From assembly GCA_014925825.1 (NCBI GenBank), contig JACGCK010000001.1:248001-312000 (forward strand): a stretch of 64,000 bases of DNA, in the 5' to 3' direction. The notes below the pieces were generated by a model. The model was given only the letters and a program-made list of their open reading frames with translations, was not told the origin of the DNA and ran no database searches. The position numbers were made by a program, and so were the translations under genes. Below are positions 1-12,306 of the stretch, in pieces; the first letter of the stretch is position 1; each line of letters starts with the position of its first letter. Source of the stretch: Pholiota molesta. Taxonomy: Eukaryota > Basidiomycota > Agaricomycetes > Agaricales > Strophariaceae.

Positions 1-2386
1 GAGAAAAAATCATGTACTTACCTGCATACATGCAGAACCTTTGATAACGGGGTTCTGTCGTCCCAGTTGTGCAACTAGAAGGCAGAGGACCTGACCCAGG
101 ATATCCGGATTGCTAGTCCTAATTAAAATTCAGTATAAAGATTTCTGGCTATGAAAAAGGTCTCACTTTCCCATTGCACCGACAGCAACAAGCAATGTCT
201 CCCTAATAGGATTCTTCGAAACTTCAAAACACTGATACAACCTCCGAAAGATAGGCTCTGCATTCCGAAACCCATCTTTACCATGAAGGCTGTAGGTTTG
301 AATAAGACTATTCAGAGCGTATCTAGCAGGATATATGAGCATGGTTCTTTCATAAAAACAAAGCCAGTCCATGAACATACCCGGCACTGACGCGAACACT
401 TCGATCTGCATCAGCCATACCACGAAAGGCGATATCAACCGCTGCATCCGACACCTCTTTATGATGATGATTGTGATGCTTGAAAATCTGACACAAGGCC
501 TGATACGTTTTCTCCGAACATCGGAAGTAACTTCCTCTGGTGGGCCAACAAACAAACGAGAGATGATTGGAACATATGGATCGACTGTATGGTTTATGTG
601 GGCCTGATTCTGCGCTAGACAGTCTTTCTTGTCGCATTGAACAAGGAGACATGGCAGGGATGTAATCTTTTCAATAAGAGTGATTCGGTCCTTGGTCCAA
701 GATTCCAGAGAGCGCCTATGAAAATAGAATAAAATAGTTCAAGGATAAGAACACAGGAAAAACGTACTGTTCGTATCTGCTTTGGATATCATACAGTGCT
801 CGCCGACATAACAGGGCCGGGGCTAATTCTTCATCATCGTCCATCCATGATAATGCATCTGGGGCGATGATCTCCGCAACAAGAACTTGTAAGCGTTGTC
901 TCCAAATATGAGGGGGCGTAGTCAGTCGACCGTGGGTAGCGTTGGGTATGATTGTAGGTGGGGTATATTGTTAGGAGTGAGCTCCTTGAGGAGGATGTTG
1001 CGTTCAGGGCTTTCGTTCATTGTCTTGACGTCTTCCATCATCAATTCTCGGGTTTGGTTGTCCATTCGAGGAACAACGTTACGCAGATATGACCAAAGCA
1101 CCTCCTTAATACTCATGAGAACATAACGTCGATTGTAGTCCATGTTACATACCTGTTGCGTTTTATCACCCGTTCCACGGAGTTGTAATCGATATAGGAC
1201 GGTATGGACCACAGCTTTGGAAAACGGCATTTCTTCCGTCGCAAAGAATTCACGAGGAAAGGGTCCAATATTTCCCATTCGAGCTTGACTATCGAGTCCA
1301 TACGGATTTGCAGCAGGTATTCTGGAAAATCCCCAATTAATCCTCGATATTCGATCATTCGACGTAGAGGGGTCGTCGTCGAAAGCATGTCCATCAACAC
1401 CTTGGTTCTAAGCATCGACGTGGTAGAGCAGGAGCAATCCAAACAGTGGAGCATGAATGCCTTCGACAATTCGGCAGTCATGCGGAGGATATCGGCGAGA
1501 AACAATTGGCATTTGAGGCGCGGTATGAGTAGATTTATAATGACATCAATGAGCATGGATAGAAACGAGGGAATGCGAGCCAGAGATACAATGGCGACAT
1601 TTAATGGACTTTTTTCAGGTTCCTTCGATCATTCAATCACTGCATAAGAAAAACGGATGGAAACAACATACCTGCTCTTGGGAATTCTCATCCTTGAATT
1701 CAATTATACGTGGCTTCTGGAAGAAGCGCAAGATGTTAAAATTGGAAAGCGGTGTTGTGGGTGCAATAAATTCTGGGGATTGTCAGTGCGAGCAATGAAG
1801 TGATTGCATGGGGCTCACCTTCCCCCATATCGACACACTCCTTCAAAATTGTTTGAAGAGTTTTCCAAGAGGGATCATGTTCTCCCGATAAAACGGGGCT
1901 GTTGTCGCCGAGTCCTCGAAAAACGGAGATTACAGTGCTGAATGCCTTTTCCTTCATATGGGAAGGCGAGAATATTCCGTCCCCGCAAACGACCTCCGTT
2001 TCCCGCCACATGTCAAAAGCCCTGCAAAGATCGAGTAGTCTTACAAAAACCTTCTTCAGGAGTGTTTCTGATCCATTGTATATGTCGTCGACGCGTAAAA
2101 AGACGCGTCTTAAGACATCCAGCGTAACCTCAGTCATCACGACTTTCTCTTCCATCGTGTTCCAGGAAACGATGTCCGGTAGAGGGAACGATCCCAGAAA
2201 ATGGTCGGTGAGTCCATCGACAATGGTCACCCACGCAGTCTTGTTCTCTGCAATTCGAGGACAGTTGTCGCCTAGATATTGGGTTACAAGTGATCGCAAA
2301 AACTTGAGGAACTCTGCGGGTGACGCGTTGGTGTTTGTACCGTTGAAGGCTGGCAGCGGGAAAGGGGTCGAGGGAATGGCGCTCAT
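1..2386 (-). CDS. ATR: ATR/Mec1/UvsB-type PI3K-like checkpoint kinase, N-terminal part (gene runs off the left edge)
   Basis: Only the N-terminal helical-repeat part is in the window; the kinase domain would lie beyond base 1. The family is the nuclear DNA-damage and replication checkpoint kinase. The start at 2386 opens a 190-residue exon (2386-1819). It is followed by exon 1772-1672 and by exons down to base 1, each with recognisable GT..AG borders. Two places match what I remember of fungal ATR proteins: a stretch ending RETLLVAVGAMGK (near 163-230), and the exon at about 20-120 reading NPDILGQVLCLLVAQLGRQN. The frame changes near 1280 without a good intron, probably a lost base. It is divergent from the NIPA gene. 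I infer ATR from these N-terminal segments alone, so another HEAT-repeat PIKK is possible. Confidence 0.6.
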
Positions 2387-2717
2387 GCTATTTCAGGGTT
2401 GGGGTCATGGAGATGCTTGTATTGTGCTCGACGGAGACCCAAGTTAATCCTAAGTACTTAGTGGTTTGTAAAGGGTTTGTCAAGGTTGAAGAAGCCTATG
2501 GTGGCATTTGTTAATGCGGTCACACGGTGAGGCCTACAGGAGTCTCGGCCCGGCCCCATGGCAAACGTTCGCCAGAACACCTGGATTCAAATACTCCTGT
2601 TCTTGTCCTCCATCACCCCATCCACCAGGAGCATGTCCCGATGCTTCTAATATTTTACCACTGACTATACGACTCTATGGTATACGAACATAGCGCATCC
2701 TACTTTACTAGTACAAG
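2387..2717. promoter_or_regulatory. divergent promoter region between the ATR-like and NIPA-like genes
   Basis: These 331 bases lie between two start codons on opposite strands and so should hold both promoters. A 61-codon open frame at 2508-2693 has no family resemblance and is not called as a gene. I see no clear TATA box. Confidence 0.5.
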
Positions 2718-5010
2718 ATGAGGCAGTTCCTCTCGTTTAACGCTTCCGGTGGCTACAGCTACGACGATCTACCTCGAATAACAACACGAACATTTATCGG
2801 AATAATGGTCGCAATATCTGGGAATGTTCTTATATCTCTGGCTCTAAACTTGCAAAAGTTAGCCCACAAACGAGTCGAGGAACGCAAGGAGGATTCAGAT
2901 GCCAATCAAGACGAACGAATATGTGAGGCATCTCAATAATCGTTACTTAGCGGATGTTGATTGTTTGTAGCTACCAATGACTCCACTCTACAAGAAAGTG
3001 ACGAAGATCGCGTGCGTTCTGAAGAGGATATTTTTACGAGTCCCCAAATTCACGCGGACGGGGAGCTCCAACCCCTCATAGCCCGACACCACAGCCCCAG
3101 TGGATCTGCATCTACTCCACCAAAAACCAGAGGGTTCTCCTTCAACCCCTTCCGAACTCGGAGAAAAAAACCATTGAACAAATTCTTGATACCTGTGGAT
3201 ATTATGACGGAGGAGGAAGCTTTGCATGGGCTTCCCATGAGGCATAAGCAGAGCGGGCGGGATGGTTCAACAGACACAGTGGAAGAGAACGAAGGCGAAT
3301 ATTTGAAATCAAAATTATGGTGAATTTTGCATTCGAAGTATTGCACTTAAAGGATTGAATTGTTTATTTAAGGTGGATGGGATTCCTACTCATGAACGTT
3401 GGCGAGATGGGCAACTTCATATCCTACGCTTTTGCACCTGCATCTGTAGTAGCTCCTCTCGGTACGGTACGCGTCTTTTATTTCTTTCAAGCGTGTAAAG
3501 TAGAAACTGACCACGGATTTTTTCTAGTTCGCGCTGATCGCCAACTGCTTCTTTGCCCCTCTATTACTTCGTGAACACTTTCACAAGGTCACTTATCTCG
3601 CATTTAGTTCTGTCAAATAACTCTTGCCAATTGCAAATCTTAATTCACAGCGCGATCTATTTGGTGTCGTCGTTGCAGTCATCGGAGCCGTAACTGTCGT
3701 TCTTGCCTCCAATGCATCTGACACCCGGCTGAATTATGACACGCTACTTCGAGCTATCTCTCAACTTCCTTTCATTTCTACTCTTGCATCTACATAGTGG
3801 GTGCCATCATTTTAGCGACTCTGTCGGAAGGGCAAATTGGGAAAGACTGGGTTTTTGTTGATATCGGACTTTGTGCCCTTTTCGGTCAGTCTTCCGCTTT
3901 CTCTTAACCCGATTCAGAAATCTATACAGAGTCCTCACACGTACCTTTATTTATTTATTTAACAGGAGGCTTCACAGTACTCTCTACAAAAGCAATATCG
4001 ACTCTTCTTACCCTCCAATGGATCGAAATATTCAAAAATTGGATCACATATCCTCTCCTTGCAGTATAGCCCTTTTCTCCTTCCTCCTACCACATCTCAC
4101 GTTCCATGCTGTATAGGTCCTGATCCTGACAGGAATCGGCCAAATTCGCTATCTCAACCGCGCTCTTATGCGCTTTGACAGCAAAGTAAGCATGCTTTCA
4201 ACGCCCTACATCCAAAATAGTGCTCACGTAGAATCTATTCGTCCTTTCCTTCAGGTTGTCATACCCGTTCAGTTTGTCCTATTTACCCTATCCGCGATTA
4301 TAGGCTCCGCAATTCTCTACGGCGATTTCCAAAAAGCCAAATTCCACCAGGTTGTCACCTTCCTCTACGGCTGCGCCGCGACATTTGCTGGCGTATTCAT
4401 TATCGCATGGACCCCCAAGCCCAACGGCAATATCCTTGCGTATAATTCGGAAGCATCGGAGGATGTGACTGTGGCCAGCGACACTGCACCAACGAGTCCA
4501 GAGGGAGCCGGAGCCTCACCGAATTTGGGGCTGGGCACCCTCGGACGACGGGGCAGGGCGAAGCTCGTGCTGCCCAGCGGCGTATCGCCTAAAGATACCC
4601 CGGCATTGAGACACCAGCGAAGTGGGGTTGGGATTCTGGGCATTTCGCCTGGCCAGGTAATATACGTTCTCCTTTTGCTACATAGTGGCAACTTGAAGTT
4701 CAACTTAACTAACAAATTTTCTTTACTCGTGATTTAGCGGCTGCTGCTTGTCCACAGCCCTCCCCGCGATCCCTCTCCAATCCCATTGCGCTATCGGGAT
4801 AGCGAGAGTGACGTGGAGCGCGGAGCTCGCACACCTGAGACTTATGGGCGACGGCGAGCGTTGAGCGGGTACGGACCGTATGATTCGGGGAATCGAAGCG
4901 GGAATCGCTCACGGGATAGTAGCGTTACTGCTGGTTCAGGGCGTTTGCGCAGCGGTGGTGGTGCTACTAGAGTCGGCAGCTTGGAGGAACAATCCAATTT
5001 TCGTCGGTAA
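2718..5010 (+). CDS. NIPA-type magnesium transporter (DUF803 family)
   Basis: The family comprises multipass Mg2+ transporters of the drug/metabolite transporter fold, in plasma or endosomal membranes. The first exon carries the typical first helix (FIGIMVAISGNVLISLALNL). A 115-residue loop follows (2971-3318), acidic and then basic, which is an insertion relative to animal NIPA. Later exons carry MGFLLMNVGEMGNFISYAFA, the APASVVAPLGT loop, FALIANCFFAPLLLREHF, FGVVVAVIGAVTVVLASNA, YIVGAIILATLSEGQIG, and VIPVQFVLFTLSAIIGSAIL, ending in the FIIAW helix. The C-terminal tail is hydrophilic and rich in Ser, Arg and Gly, with stop at 5008-5010. All introns have clean GT..AG borders, and this is one of the few genes here that needs no frame repair. 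Family assignment is firm; ion specificity is inferred. Confidence 0.88.
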
Positions 5011-5473
5011 TGCACGCTGCACATTGACGATATTTTTATGAGCATCTTTTGGATATTTTCTATTCTATTCTATGTATGTGCCCTCAGTACTCATATTAAT
5101 TAGATATCTATGTACACCTTGTGCTTGTCTTGTGCATTTCTTATTGTCATATTTAATATTGGATTATTAGCTTTATTGCCTGCCTATAGAAAAATGCTTA
5201 AATTAGATACTGAGCCGCTACAAACGCGCATAATTTCCATTCTCCATAATGCAGGTGATGTGGAATCTTACGATATTTTGTTGATTAGGACGTGACGTCA
5301 AGTTGATGTCGACTTTTCAACTGTGCATGCATCAGCGCGTGCACTCTTTGTGGTTTCTCCGTTCCTTTTCCTTGTGGTAAGTATATATAGCTCATTCATA
5401 AGGTCCCTGGATAGATGCTAGGGAGCTGACTCGAGTTTTTACAATTTACAGATCTCGGCCGCAGCGTCCAAAC
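5011..5473. other. intergenic region; its right part is the leader of the first F-box duplicate
   Basis: No gene is seen up to about 5290. From about 5300 the sequence matches the region upstream of the second F-box copy (from about 7650), including a shared block ending in GGTCCCTGGATAGATGCTAG, so promoter and 5' leader were duplicated with the gene. Confidence 0.6.
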
Positions 5474-6880
5474 ATGCCCTTTCTTCCATTCCAAATCACA
5501 GAGGAGATCATCAACGTTGCCCTTTTTCAGGACGATCTATCTTTTTCTGCGACCAAAACATGCGCTCTTGTATGCCACGATTTTCTTCATCTCTGTAGAA
5601 AGCATATCTTTGCCTCCATTAATCTAAACGACTGTGATGAACCTCCCCAAGGAGACCCAAACCACCACCCTTATGCTTCAGCAACTGCTCGACACCACCC
5701 CAGAGCTGGCTGATTATATTCGTAATCTGGTCTACAACGTCACATCTGACGATCTTGGAACGGTTCACTTGTGGAAACCTTCAGAAAAATCACTCGCTTG
5801 AAATCTTTCTGCGTTCAGAGTCACCGCTTACCCAGGTTGCAATGGGATAATAATTCACTCCGGCCTGCGTTGCTTCATCTGTTACATCTTCCAACACTCA
5901 TCACTTCAAGATGCAGTTTATGACAACTTTCTTTTCTCTGATCTGGCGCCTTGCATCAATTTGGAGCAGTTGAATTTTGCGCACCTTGCGGGTGAGAGTC
6001 CGATACGGCTTCGCGACATCTCGGCTGGTTTTGAAAGTAATGCAGCTGTCAAGAAGATGTGTGCGATGCATTGCGCAGACGGAAAATCATTCATCAATTT
6101 CAGTTGCGTCAATAATCTAGCAGTAAGGTTGCGTGAACTGAATGAAGTTCAAGCGTCACTTGATTGCTAAATCGCTGCAAAAACCTTGCCAGTGTCAATC
6201 TAGGTATGCATACCACTTACAGGATTTTTTAAATCTCATACCCTACTCTTTTCTTTTTAATAGTCTGTGATTCCTGGCCTAGGGTGAATTTGACTCATAT
6301 CGGCCTTGTCAAAATCTTGTATCCTACAATGCAAACACTTAAACATCTTCATATGAGGATTTTCTTCGACGAGCGCTTGGAGGCGATGACCCCTTAGCTG
6401 GCCTTTGTAACATGCTCGATGAAATGAAAAACAAAAACATCATCGAAACTATCACAATTGGAGTCTTTATTGGTACCGGTTCGGATTGCACGAGGGGAGA
6501 CGAATGGGGTCGCCTTGATGCTGCTTTAGAGCAACCAGGGTGGCCAAAGTTGCGGCAAGTTTCATTAGGATCATCATTCGGAGGTGGGAAAGAGCCAACG
6601 ATGATTTGGAGTGCGCATTGAAGCAGTTGCCTCAGACGCAGTTTCCCAAGTTGTCATCGAGCAAATCCCTTTCATTCGGGTTTTCCGTTTGCGAAAAACG
6701 AGTGTGAATATCGACAGTTTTCAAGTACTTACACATTCTGACGAATTTTTTGATCCCTGCCAGTTGGGCGCTTATTGTATTCAATACTTGGAGTTATTTA
6801 ATAATTGAGCCTATCTCTTTAAAATTGTCATATATTGATTACTTTGTGTGCGGAAATCATAGTGTGGTACACAGTTGATA
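5300..6880 (+). repeat. tandem segmental duplication, left copy
   Basis: This is homologous in direct orientation to about 7650-9260, an offset of roughly 2.35 kb. It covers promoter, leader, F-box gene and 3' flank; both copies share a tail around GATCCCTGCCAGTTGGGCGC and a later TTACTTTGTGTGCGG. The copies differ by scattered substitutions and single-base gaps. Confidence 0.85.
5474..6650 (+). pseudogene. F-box-like protein, broken copy 1
   Basis: The frame opens with MPFLPFQITEEIINVALFQ and an F-box-like N-terminus (ALVCHDFLHLCRKHIF), then shifts after about 60 residues. Compared with the second copy it has missing bases near 5640, near 5755 and several later, and it lacks the block around 8370-8400 of copy 2. 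The intron near 6205-6265 is conserved between copies. Its 3' exon (LDEMKNKNIIETITIGVFIG, 6412-6621) is better preserved than that of copy 2. F-box proteins act as substrate adaptors of SCF ubiquitin ligases; that role is family knowledge, not shown here. Some breaks could be sequencing gaps. Confidence 0.65.
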
Positions 6881-7100
6881 CATAAAGGGTCGACCTTCGG
6901 TCTCCCCGACACCATGCTGACGTAAGACAATTTCTTTTGCAAGAGTAGAATATATTATGAACTTTATATTATGATTCTATGCAGACTCTATGTACAAGGC
7001 TAGAAATTAATACTATCATCGACATGTACTACCGTATATCTTCCGCCGGGCTACTTCACGTCAACAGTTCTTAGCCACTGTCTCACGGATGTAGCCGACT

Positions 7101-7154
7101 TGCTTCTTGTGCTCACCATTCAGTCCATGCTTCTTGTACTCACCATTCAGTCCA
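7101..7154. repeat. 27-base tandem repeat, two units
   Basis: The unit TGCTTCTTGTGCTCACCATT plus seven further bases occurs at 7101 and again at 7128 with one change. It is noncoding, between the two F-box copies. Confidence 0.85.
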
Positions 7155-7375
7155 TTGACTTGTCACCATCCTTTATTTCTCTTGTTTCCCTAGCATAGAT
7201 TTGTGAAATGTATATTGTATTCCTAAATTCTAATATGTTCCTCTGACACCAGTTTCCACGTTAAGTATTTAGGTCTACATTTTATGCGTAAGTGCCAACC
7301 AATATCATTGACAGAATCCCTTTCTGGACAGTCAAGACAGGTTTCTCTTGGGTTTCTCGGATTTTGTTGTGAATA

Positions 7376-7559
7376 TCATGTGATCTTTCACAAAAATCAT
7401 CGCAACATTTTGTGGTATGTCGTCGGTCAAGCTATTATTTGGCCATGTGTACGCTATCATGTGAATGTCATGTGATTTTTCACAAAATCATCGCAACATT
7501 TTGTGGTATGTCGTCGGTCAAGCTATTATTTGCCATGTGTACGTTATCATGTGATTTTC
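7376..7559. repeat. 92-base tandem repeat, two units
   Basis: Units start at 7376 and 7468. They share the core CATCGCAACATTTTGTGGTA and the following GTCGTCGGTCAAGC block, with a few substitutions and single-base gaps. Short overlapping open frames here only reflect the repeat. The rest of 6880-7640 is AT-rich and shows no gene. Confidence 0.9.
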
Positions 7560-7649
7560 ATCTCACATTGCAATTTATGGAGTATGGATGTGGGGACATC
7601 TTTCAGATGTGAATCTTCTCACGATATATTGTGCCTAGGACTTCTGTTC

Positions 7650-9260
7650 AAGTTGACTTTTCAACGTTCAACCGTTGTGCATGCACCAGCGCGTGCACTC
7701 TTTGCGGTTTCTCCATTCTCTTTTCCTTCTGGTACGTATATAGTTCATTCATAAGGTCCCTGGATAGATGCTAGGGAGCTGACTTGATTTCTTACAATCT
7801 ACAGATCTCGGCATCAGGCGAGCAAGCATGCCCTCTCTTCCATTCGAAATCGCAGAGGAGATCATCAACGCCCTTGCTCAGGACGATCTATCTTTTTCTG
7901 CGACTAAAACATGCGCTCTTGTATGCCACGATTTTCTTCATCTCTGTAGAAAGCATATCTTTGCTTTCATTTGTCTAAACGCCCTCTGTGATACACCTTC
8001 CCCAAGGAGAACCAAAGCCACCACCCTTATGCTTCAGCAACTGCTCAATATGACCCCAGAGTTGGCTGATTATATTCGTAATCTGGTCTACAACGTCACG
8101 TCTGACGATCTTGGGAACGGTTCACTTGTGGAAACCTTCAAAAAAATCACTCGCTTGAAATCTTTCGGCGTTGAGAGTCACCATTCTCGATTACCCAGGT
8201 TGCAATGGGGTAACAATTCACTCCGGCCTGCGTTGCTTCATCTGTTGCATCTTCCAACACTCATCAGCTTCAAGATGCTGTTCATCGACAACTTTCTTTT
8301 CTCTGATCTGGCGCCTTGCGTCAATCTGAAGCAGTTGAAATTTGTGCACCTTGCGTTGTCTGACGACGAGATATCGACCTCGAACCCGCCTAAAAAGTCG
8401 ATACGGCTTCACGACATCTCGGCTGGTCTCAAAAGTGACGCAGCTGTCAAGAAGATGTGTGCGATGCATTGCGTAGACGGAAAACCATTCATCAATTTCA
8501 GTTGCGTCAATAAACTAACAGTAAGGTTGCATAAACCAACTGAAGTTCAAGCGTCACTTGATTTGCTAAGTCGCTGCAAAAAACTTGCCAATGTCACTCT
8601 AGGTATGCATACCCGACTCATACCAACATACTTATAGGATATCTGAAATCTCATGCTCTACTCTTTTTATTTTATTTTTATAGTCTGTGATTCCATGATG
8701 AATTTGACTCACATCGCCTTGTCAAAATCCTGTACCCCACAATGCAAATACTTAAACATCTTCTTATGACGATTTTCTTCGACCAACGCACTGGAAGCGA
8801 CGACCCCTTAGCTGGCCTTTGTAACATGCTCGATGAAATGAAAAACAAAATGTCATCGAAACTATCACAATTCGAGTCTTTATTAAGAGAGATTCGGATT
8901 GCACAAGGGAGACGAATGGGGTCGCCTTGATGCTGCTTTAGCGCAACCAGGGTGGCCAAAGTTGCGGCAAGTTTCATTAGCGATCGTCATTTGGAGCAAG
9001 GCAAGAGCCAACGATGATTTGGAGTGCGCATTGAAGCAGTTGCCTCAGACGCAGTTTCCCAAGTTGTCATCGAGCAAATCCCTTCATTCACGTTTTCCGC
9101 TTGCGAAGAACGAGTTTGAATATCGACAGTTTTCAAATTTTTTTCTATGTGCTGGTATTCTGACAATTTTTTGATCCCTGCCAGTTGGGCGCTTACTGTA
9201 CAATAAAAGTGTTATATTCGATTACTTTGTGTGCGGCGTTTTCAAGAATATGGTGCTACG
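7650..9260 (+). repeat. tandem segmental duplication, right copy
   Basis: Direct-orientation partner of 5300-6880; see that entry. The longer open frame in this copy shows what the ancestral gene looked like. Confidence 0.85.
7828..9174 (+). CDS. F-box-like protein, copy 2
   Basis: The first exon (7828-8600) codes for about 255 uninterrupted residues. It begins MPSLPFEIAEEIINALAQ with an F-box-like segment at about residues 1-50 (ALVCHDFLHLCRKHIFAF), followed by leucine-rich segments such as LRPALLHLLHLPTLISFKML. An intron (about 8602-8682, donor GTATGC, acceptor TTATAG) leads to a second exon. That exon is broken between the frames at 8742-8930 and 8899-9174 by indels around 8850-8900, compared with copy 1. 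The ATG follows a leader shared with copy 1. The family resembles the many F-box/LRR-like genes of Agaricomycetes; the substrate is unknown. The 3' end may be decayed or mis-sequenced. Confidence 0.65.
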
Positions 9261-9573
9261 TATCCATACTATACATAGCCTGCTTCAATTTGATGTCATT
9301 GGAAATCATTCATTCAGATAACTTCAATTCAAGATCTTCTTATACATACAAAATATATATCAATGCCACACTCCAACAGTCCATATGTATCAATACATGA
9401 GAAAAATAGAAGGAAAGAATGATGGAAATATGTGGAAATTTATAAAGAAAGGAAGAATTGCTACATGGGATAAACCAGCTCCCGTATCTACTTTACCAAA
9501 TATCTACCTACTTAGATCAAATAAACATCCTCCTGTAAGCTGCTCGTACATCTCCTACACTATACTAACTATA

Positions 9574-11497
9574 CTACCAAACACCCGCTAACCCAGAGCC
9601 TATCCCAAGAATCCCCATTGCGCCGATGCCGAGTAAGAGCCATACACCTATATCCCATACGATGCGTCTTCTAAACTGTTTTCTTTGTAGGGCGCGCTCC
9701 TTGCGGAGAGTAACTCGTCTGCCTCTGCGCCTATTCCGCCTTCAGGGCTGTGGGATGTGCTCCTTGCGCCAGAGGGCGTTTGCACCAAGGGTGTATGCGG
9801 AGGCGGCACAACAATTGCGAGCGGGCGCTTGAATGTGTGTGTGAGGATATGTACGGCCGCAGGAACAATGTAGGTACTTGTGAGCACCATAAGTATCAGC
9901 GCCGCCGTCAGCACGCGGAAACAACTGGCGCAGAGTTAAAGTAGGAGTCGTCACTTGGCGGGGGTTTTCAACATCTGAGGAGGGATAGGGGGAAGAAGAG
10001 AAAGAGCGAGGACGAGAGAGTTATAAGGACACGGGAGACATTGAATTTTACAGAACGCAGGGCTGGGAAGAGGGGGCAAGGGGTGGAGCAGTGATGATGA
10101 GCGGAGGGATGCCCAGAAGGAGGGTCCAGAGGCGAGTAAGGTGCGGACAGTTTGGATCTGAATCGTCGGGAGAGGTACTTCTGATGGCAGAGGAGGACTA
10201 GCGAGGGAATGGAAGAAAGTACAGGGATATGAGTTACATTTGGCGTGGATACAGTAGTAACTGTAGCTGGGGATGTAGTATTTGTGGCAAGAATGATAGA
10301 ATTGTTATAGTTTGCTGGGATGATCTGCAACAAAGAAAGAGAGGACTGATAGGATGAATACAAAGATGTATGTGAGAAGAGGGGAGTACTCACAGTAGCT
10401 GGATTGTCCGGGAAGGCAGCAAAGATGATAGAAGGGATCAAGGCGACGACAGCTACAACGACGCTTATGAAGGAGATGATACGGAAGGAGCGCGAGCGCG
10501 GTGTTTTGGCGGTCGAAATGGGCTGTGAATTGCCTCTGAGTGACGTGTAAAGAGGGAGTGTCGACGAGGAGCAGAATGCGAATGCCGTAGTGGCTGCAAA
10601 TTAATATTAGCACCTGACCAGGCAGATGAGCAATGCAGAAGACGTACCGAGGCCCTGCCACGCGGACCCGGCACCCAGCCATCCCGTTTGGACTTCCTGC
10701 AGTCCGTGGGCATGTGCGTAAATAGTGCACCCTAGCCAGGCAGTATAGGTGGCAATAGACAGCCAGGTCGCATATACAACCCGCCTCGAGGCGAGTGACC
10801 GTGCATAGGAAAGATACGCTATCACGATTCCGAGAATGAGTACTGTCAATACATATGTCAACGTCGGGTGTTGACTCTTGGACATCAGAGGTTGCAGAGT
10901 ATACATCGAATCTATGAATAGTCGTGAGCAATATCCTAGACCTTAGTTAGACCACACCTTACACCGCAAATAAGTCACGGAAAGCAGGGTGTTTATCGTC
11001 GCAGTCCCGGTCCGCACGACGACCCGTATGACTGCCCTTTGCCGTTCCTTCCCCCGGCCCTTTGCAAGCGTGTCCAGCAGAATGTCCGTCAAGTCGGCTT
11101 TCCGCAGGTAGCGGGCGAGCATGTACCAGATTTGTCGCGCAAACGCCGATGCCAGTGCTGAGAGCAGCAGCGCAGGTAGCCCATATTTCAGTGGTAGCTC
11201 AGAGTTGGGGAGTTCCAGTGCACCGAGTTTGAGATAAGGAGCGAGAAGGTAGAGGAAAACGAGGGCGGGTGATAGAGGGGGGAAGACAGCCGACTTGCGC
11301 ACTTCGAAAAGCGGACTGACAATGTCCTGATTGTCGTCTCTATCCTCTTCGTCATCGCTGAAGTCGAATGGACTCTGCGGGTCGTCGTCGTCGTGCACGA
11401 GGATAAGTGCTGCGGACGAGTCGAGCGCAGAGAGCGCAGGTTCGTCGTCGTCCGTGCCCGAACTCCCGGAATCCTGGGTGCTATTCGAGAACGTCAT
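9574..11497 (-). CDS. multipass membrane protein, fungal family of unknown function
   Basis: The start at 11497 gives an acidic, Ser/Asp-rich cytosolic N-terminus of about 65 residues. Hydrophobic segments follow (PALVFLYLLAPYLKLGAL, YGLPALLLSALASAFA), then a basic stretch (KGRGKERQRAVIRVVV). After an intron (about 10945 to 10900) come more helices, including YVLTVLILGIVIAYLSYARS and VVYATWLSIATYTAWLGC. Further exons reach 9648-9914, with helix LMVLTSTYIVPAAVHILTHTF. The end is a final helix (GVWLLLGIGAMGILGIGSG) and stop TAG at 9574-9576. I count about ten hydrophobic segments. The order recalls a conserved agaricomycete membrane protein distantly like amino-acid/auxin permeases, but I cannot name the substrate. 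A frame change near 9720-9800 needs either a short intron or a lost base. Confidence 0.65.
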
Positions 11498-12306
11498 ACT
11501 CAGCGCCGGAGGCCTCTGGACGCCGCGGCTGCGACGGCGGCGGTTGTGGTTACATGGGCCATGAAATGATAGTGGGCAAAAGCAACTCGCAAACTTCAGT
11601 TACGTTCATTTCCCCAACCGATCATAAACAAAACAACTATTTACGGATGCCGACAGCAGGCTTGAGTCTGGATCCGTTAATAACTACGGCGTGTAGGCGT
11701 GTATCTGGGTCCGTAGTATAAGTAGACTTTCATGGGTAAATCTTCCCAATTGTATTTTGAGTCCTCTCAGGTTAAAACAGAACCTAATTCAATTCTGATC
11801 ATGATCATGAGATCTATTTAAACAGTTCCGAAAATGTACTCCGGGTAATGTGAGGATCAAGTACTTACAATCAACTCCATACACCACGAATTTGAGGCCT
11901 TTCTATGTCTTATCGAGGGTTGAAAGATCCAGGAAACGGATTGAGATGGCAGTTCCAAGTGATAGTACTACACTCGCAGATAACAATTGGACAACTAAAT
12001 AAAAGAATAACAGAAACTGGATGACGACTGAAATGAAGCAATGTTGCAGATGATGTACATGTATGTCCATTAAGAGGAGGGTATGCTATATAGTAGATGG
12101 GCAGGGACAATGAATGGATGAATGGGCGAGGAAGGATGGCAGTCTCGTAGGAATGTATACTACAACGGCGCAAAAAATTGGAGGTTGAGATTGTAAAAGA
12201 ATTAATTTGCACTTCAAAACTATAGGCATCCCCGTCATAACTTTTGTTCTTTAAGTTCGTCTTCTATCTTTCGCGAAACACTTTCACGTTCTCACTATCG
12301 ACCTCA
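11498..12306. other. intergenic, no gene seen
   Basis: This holds the promoter of the membrane protein gene and the 3' region of the nucleoporin gene. Open frames at 11407-11721 (plus) and 11910-12212 (minus) show no family resemblance or splice-consistent extension. Confidence 0.5.

Noticed and set aside
2508..2693. Short open frame between divergent genes
   Set aside because: No domain, no splicing continuation, and it lies where both promoters must be.
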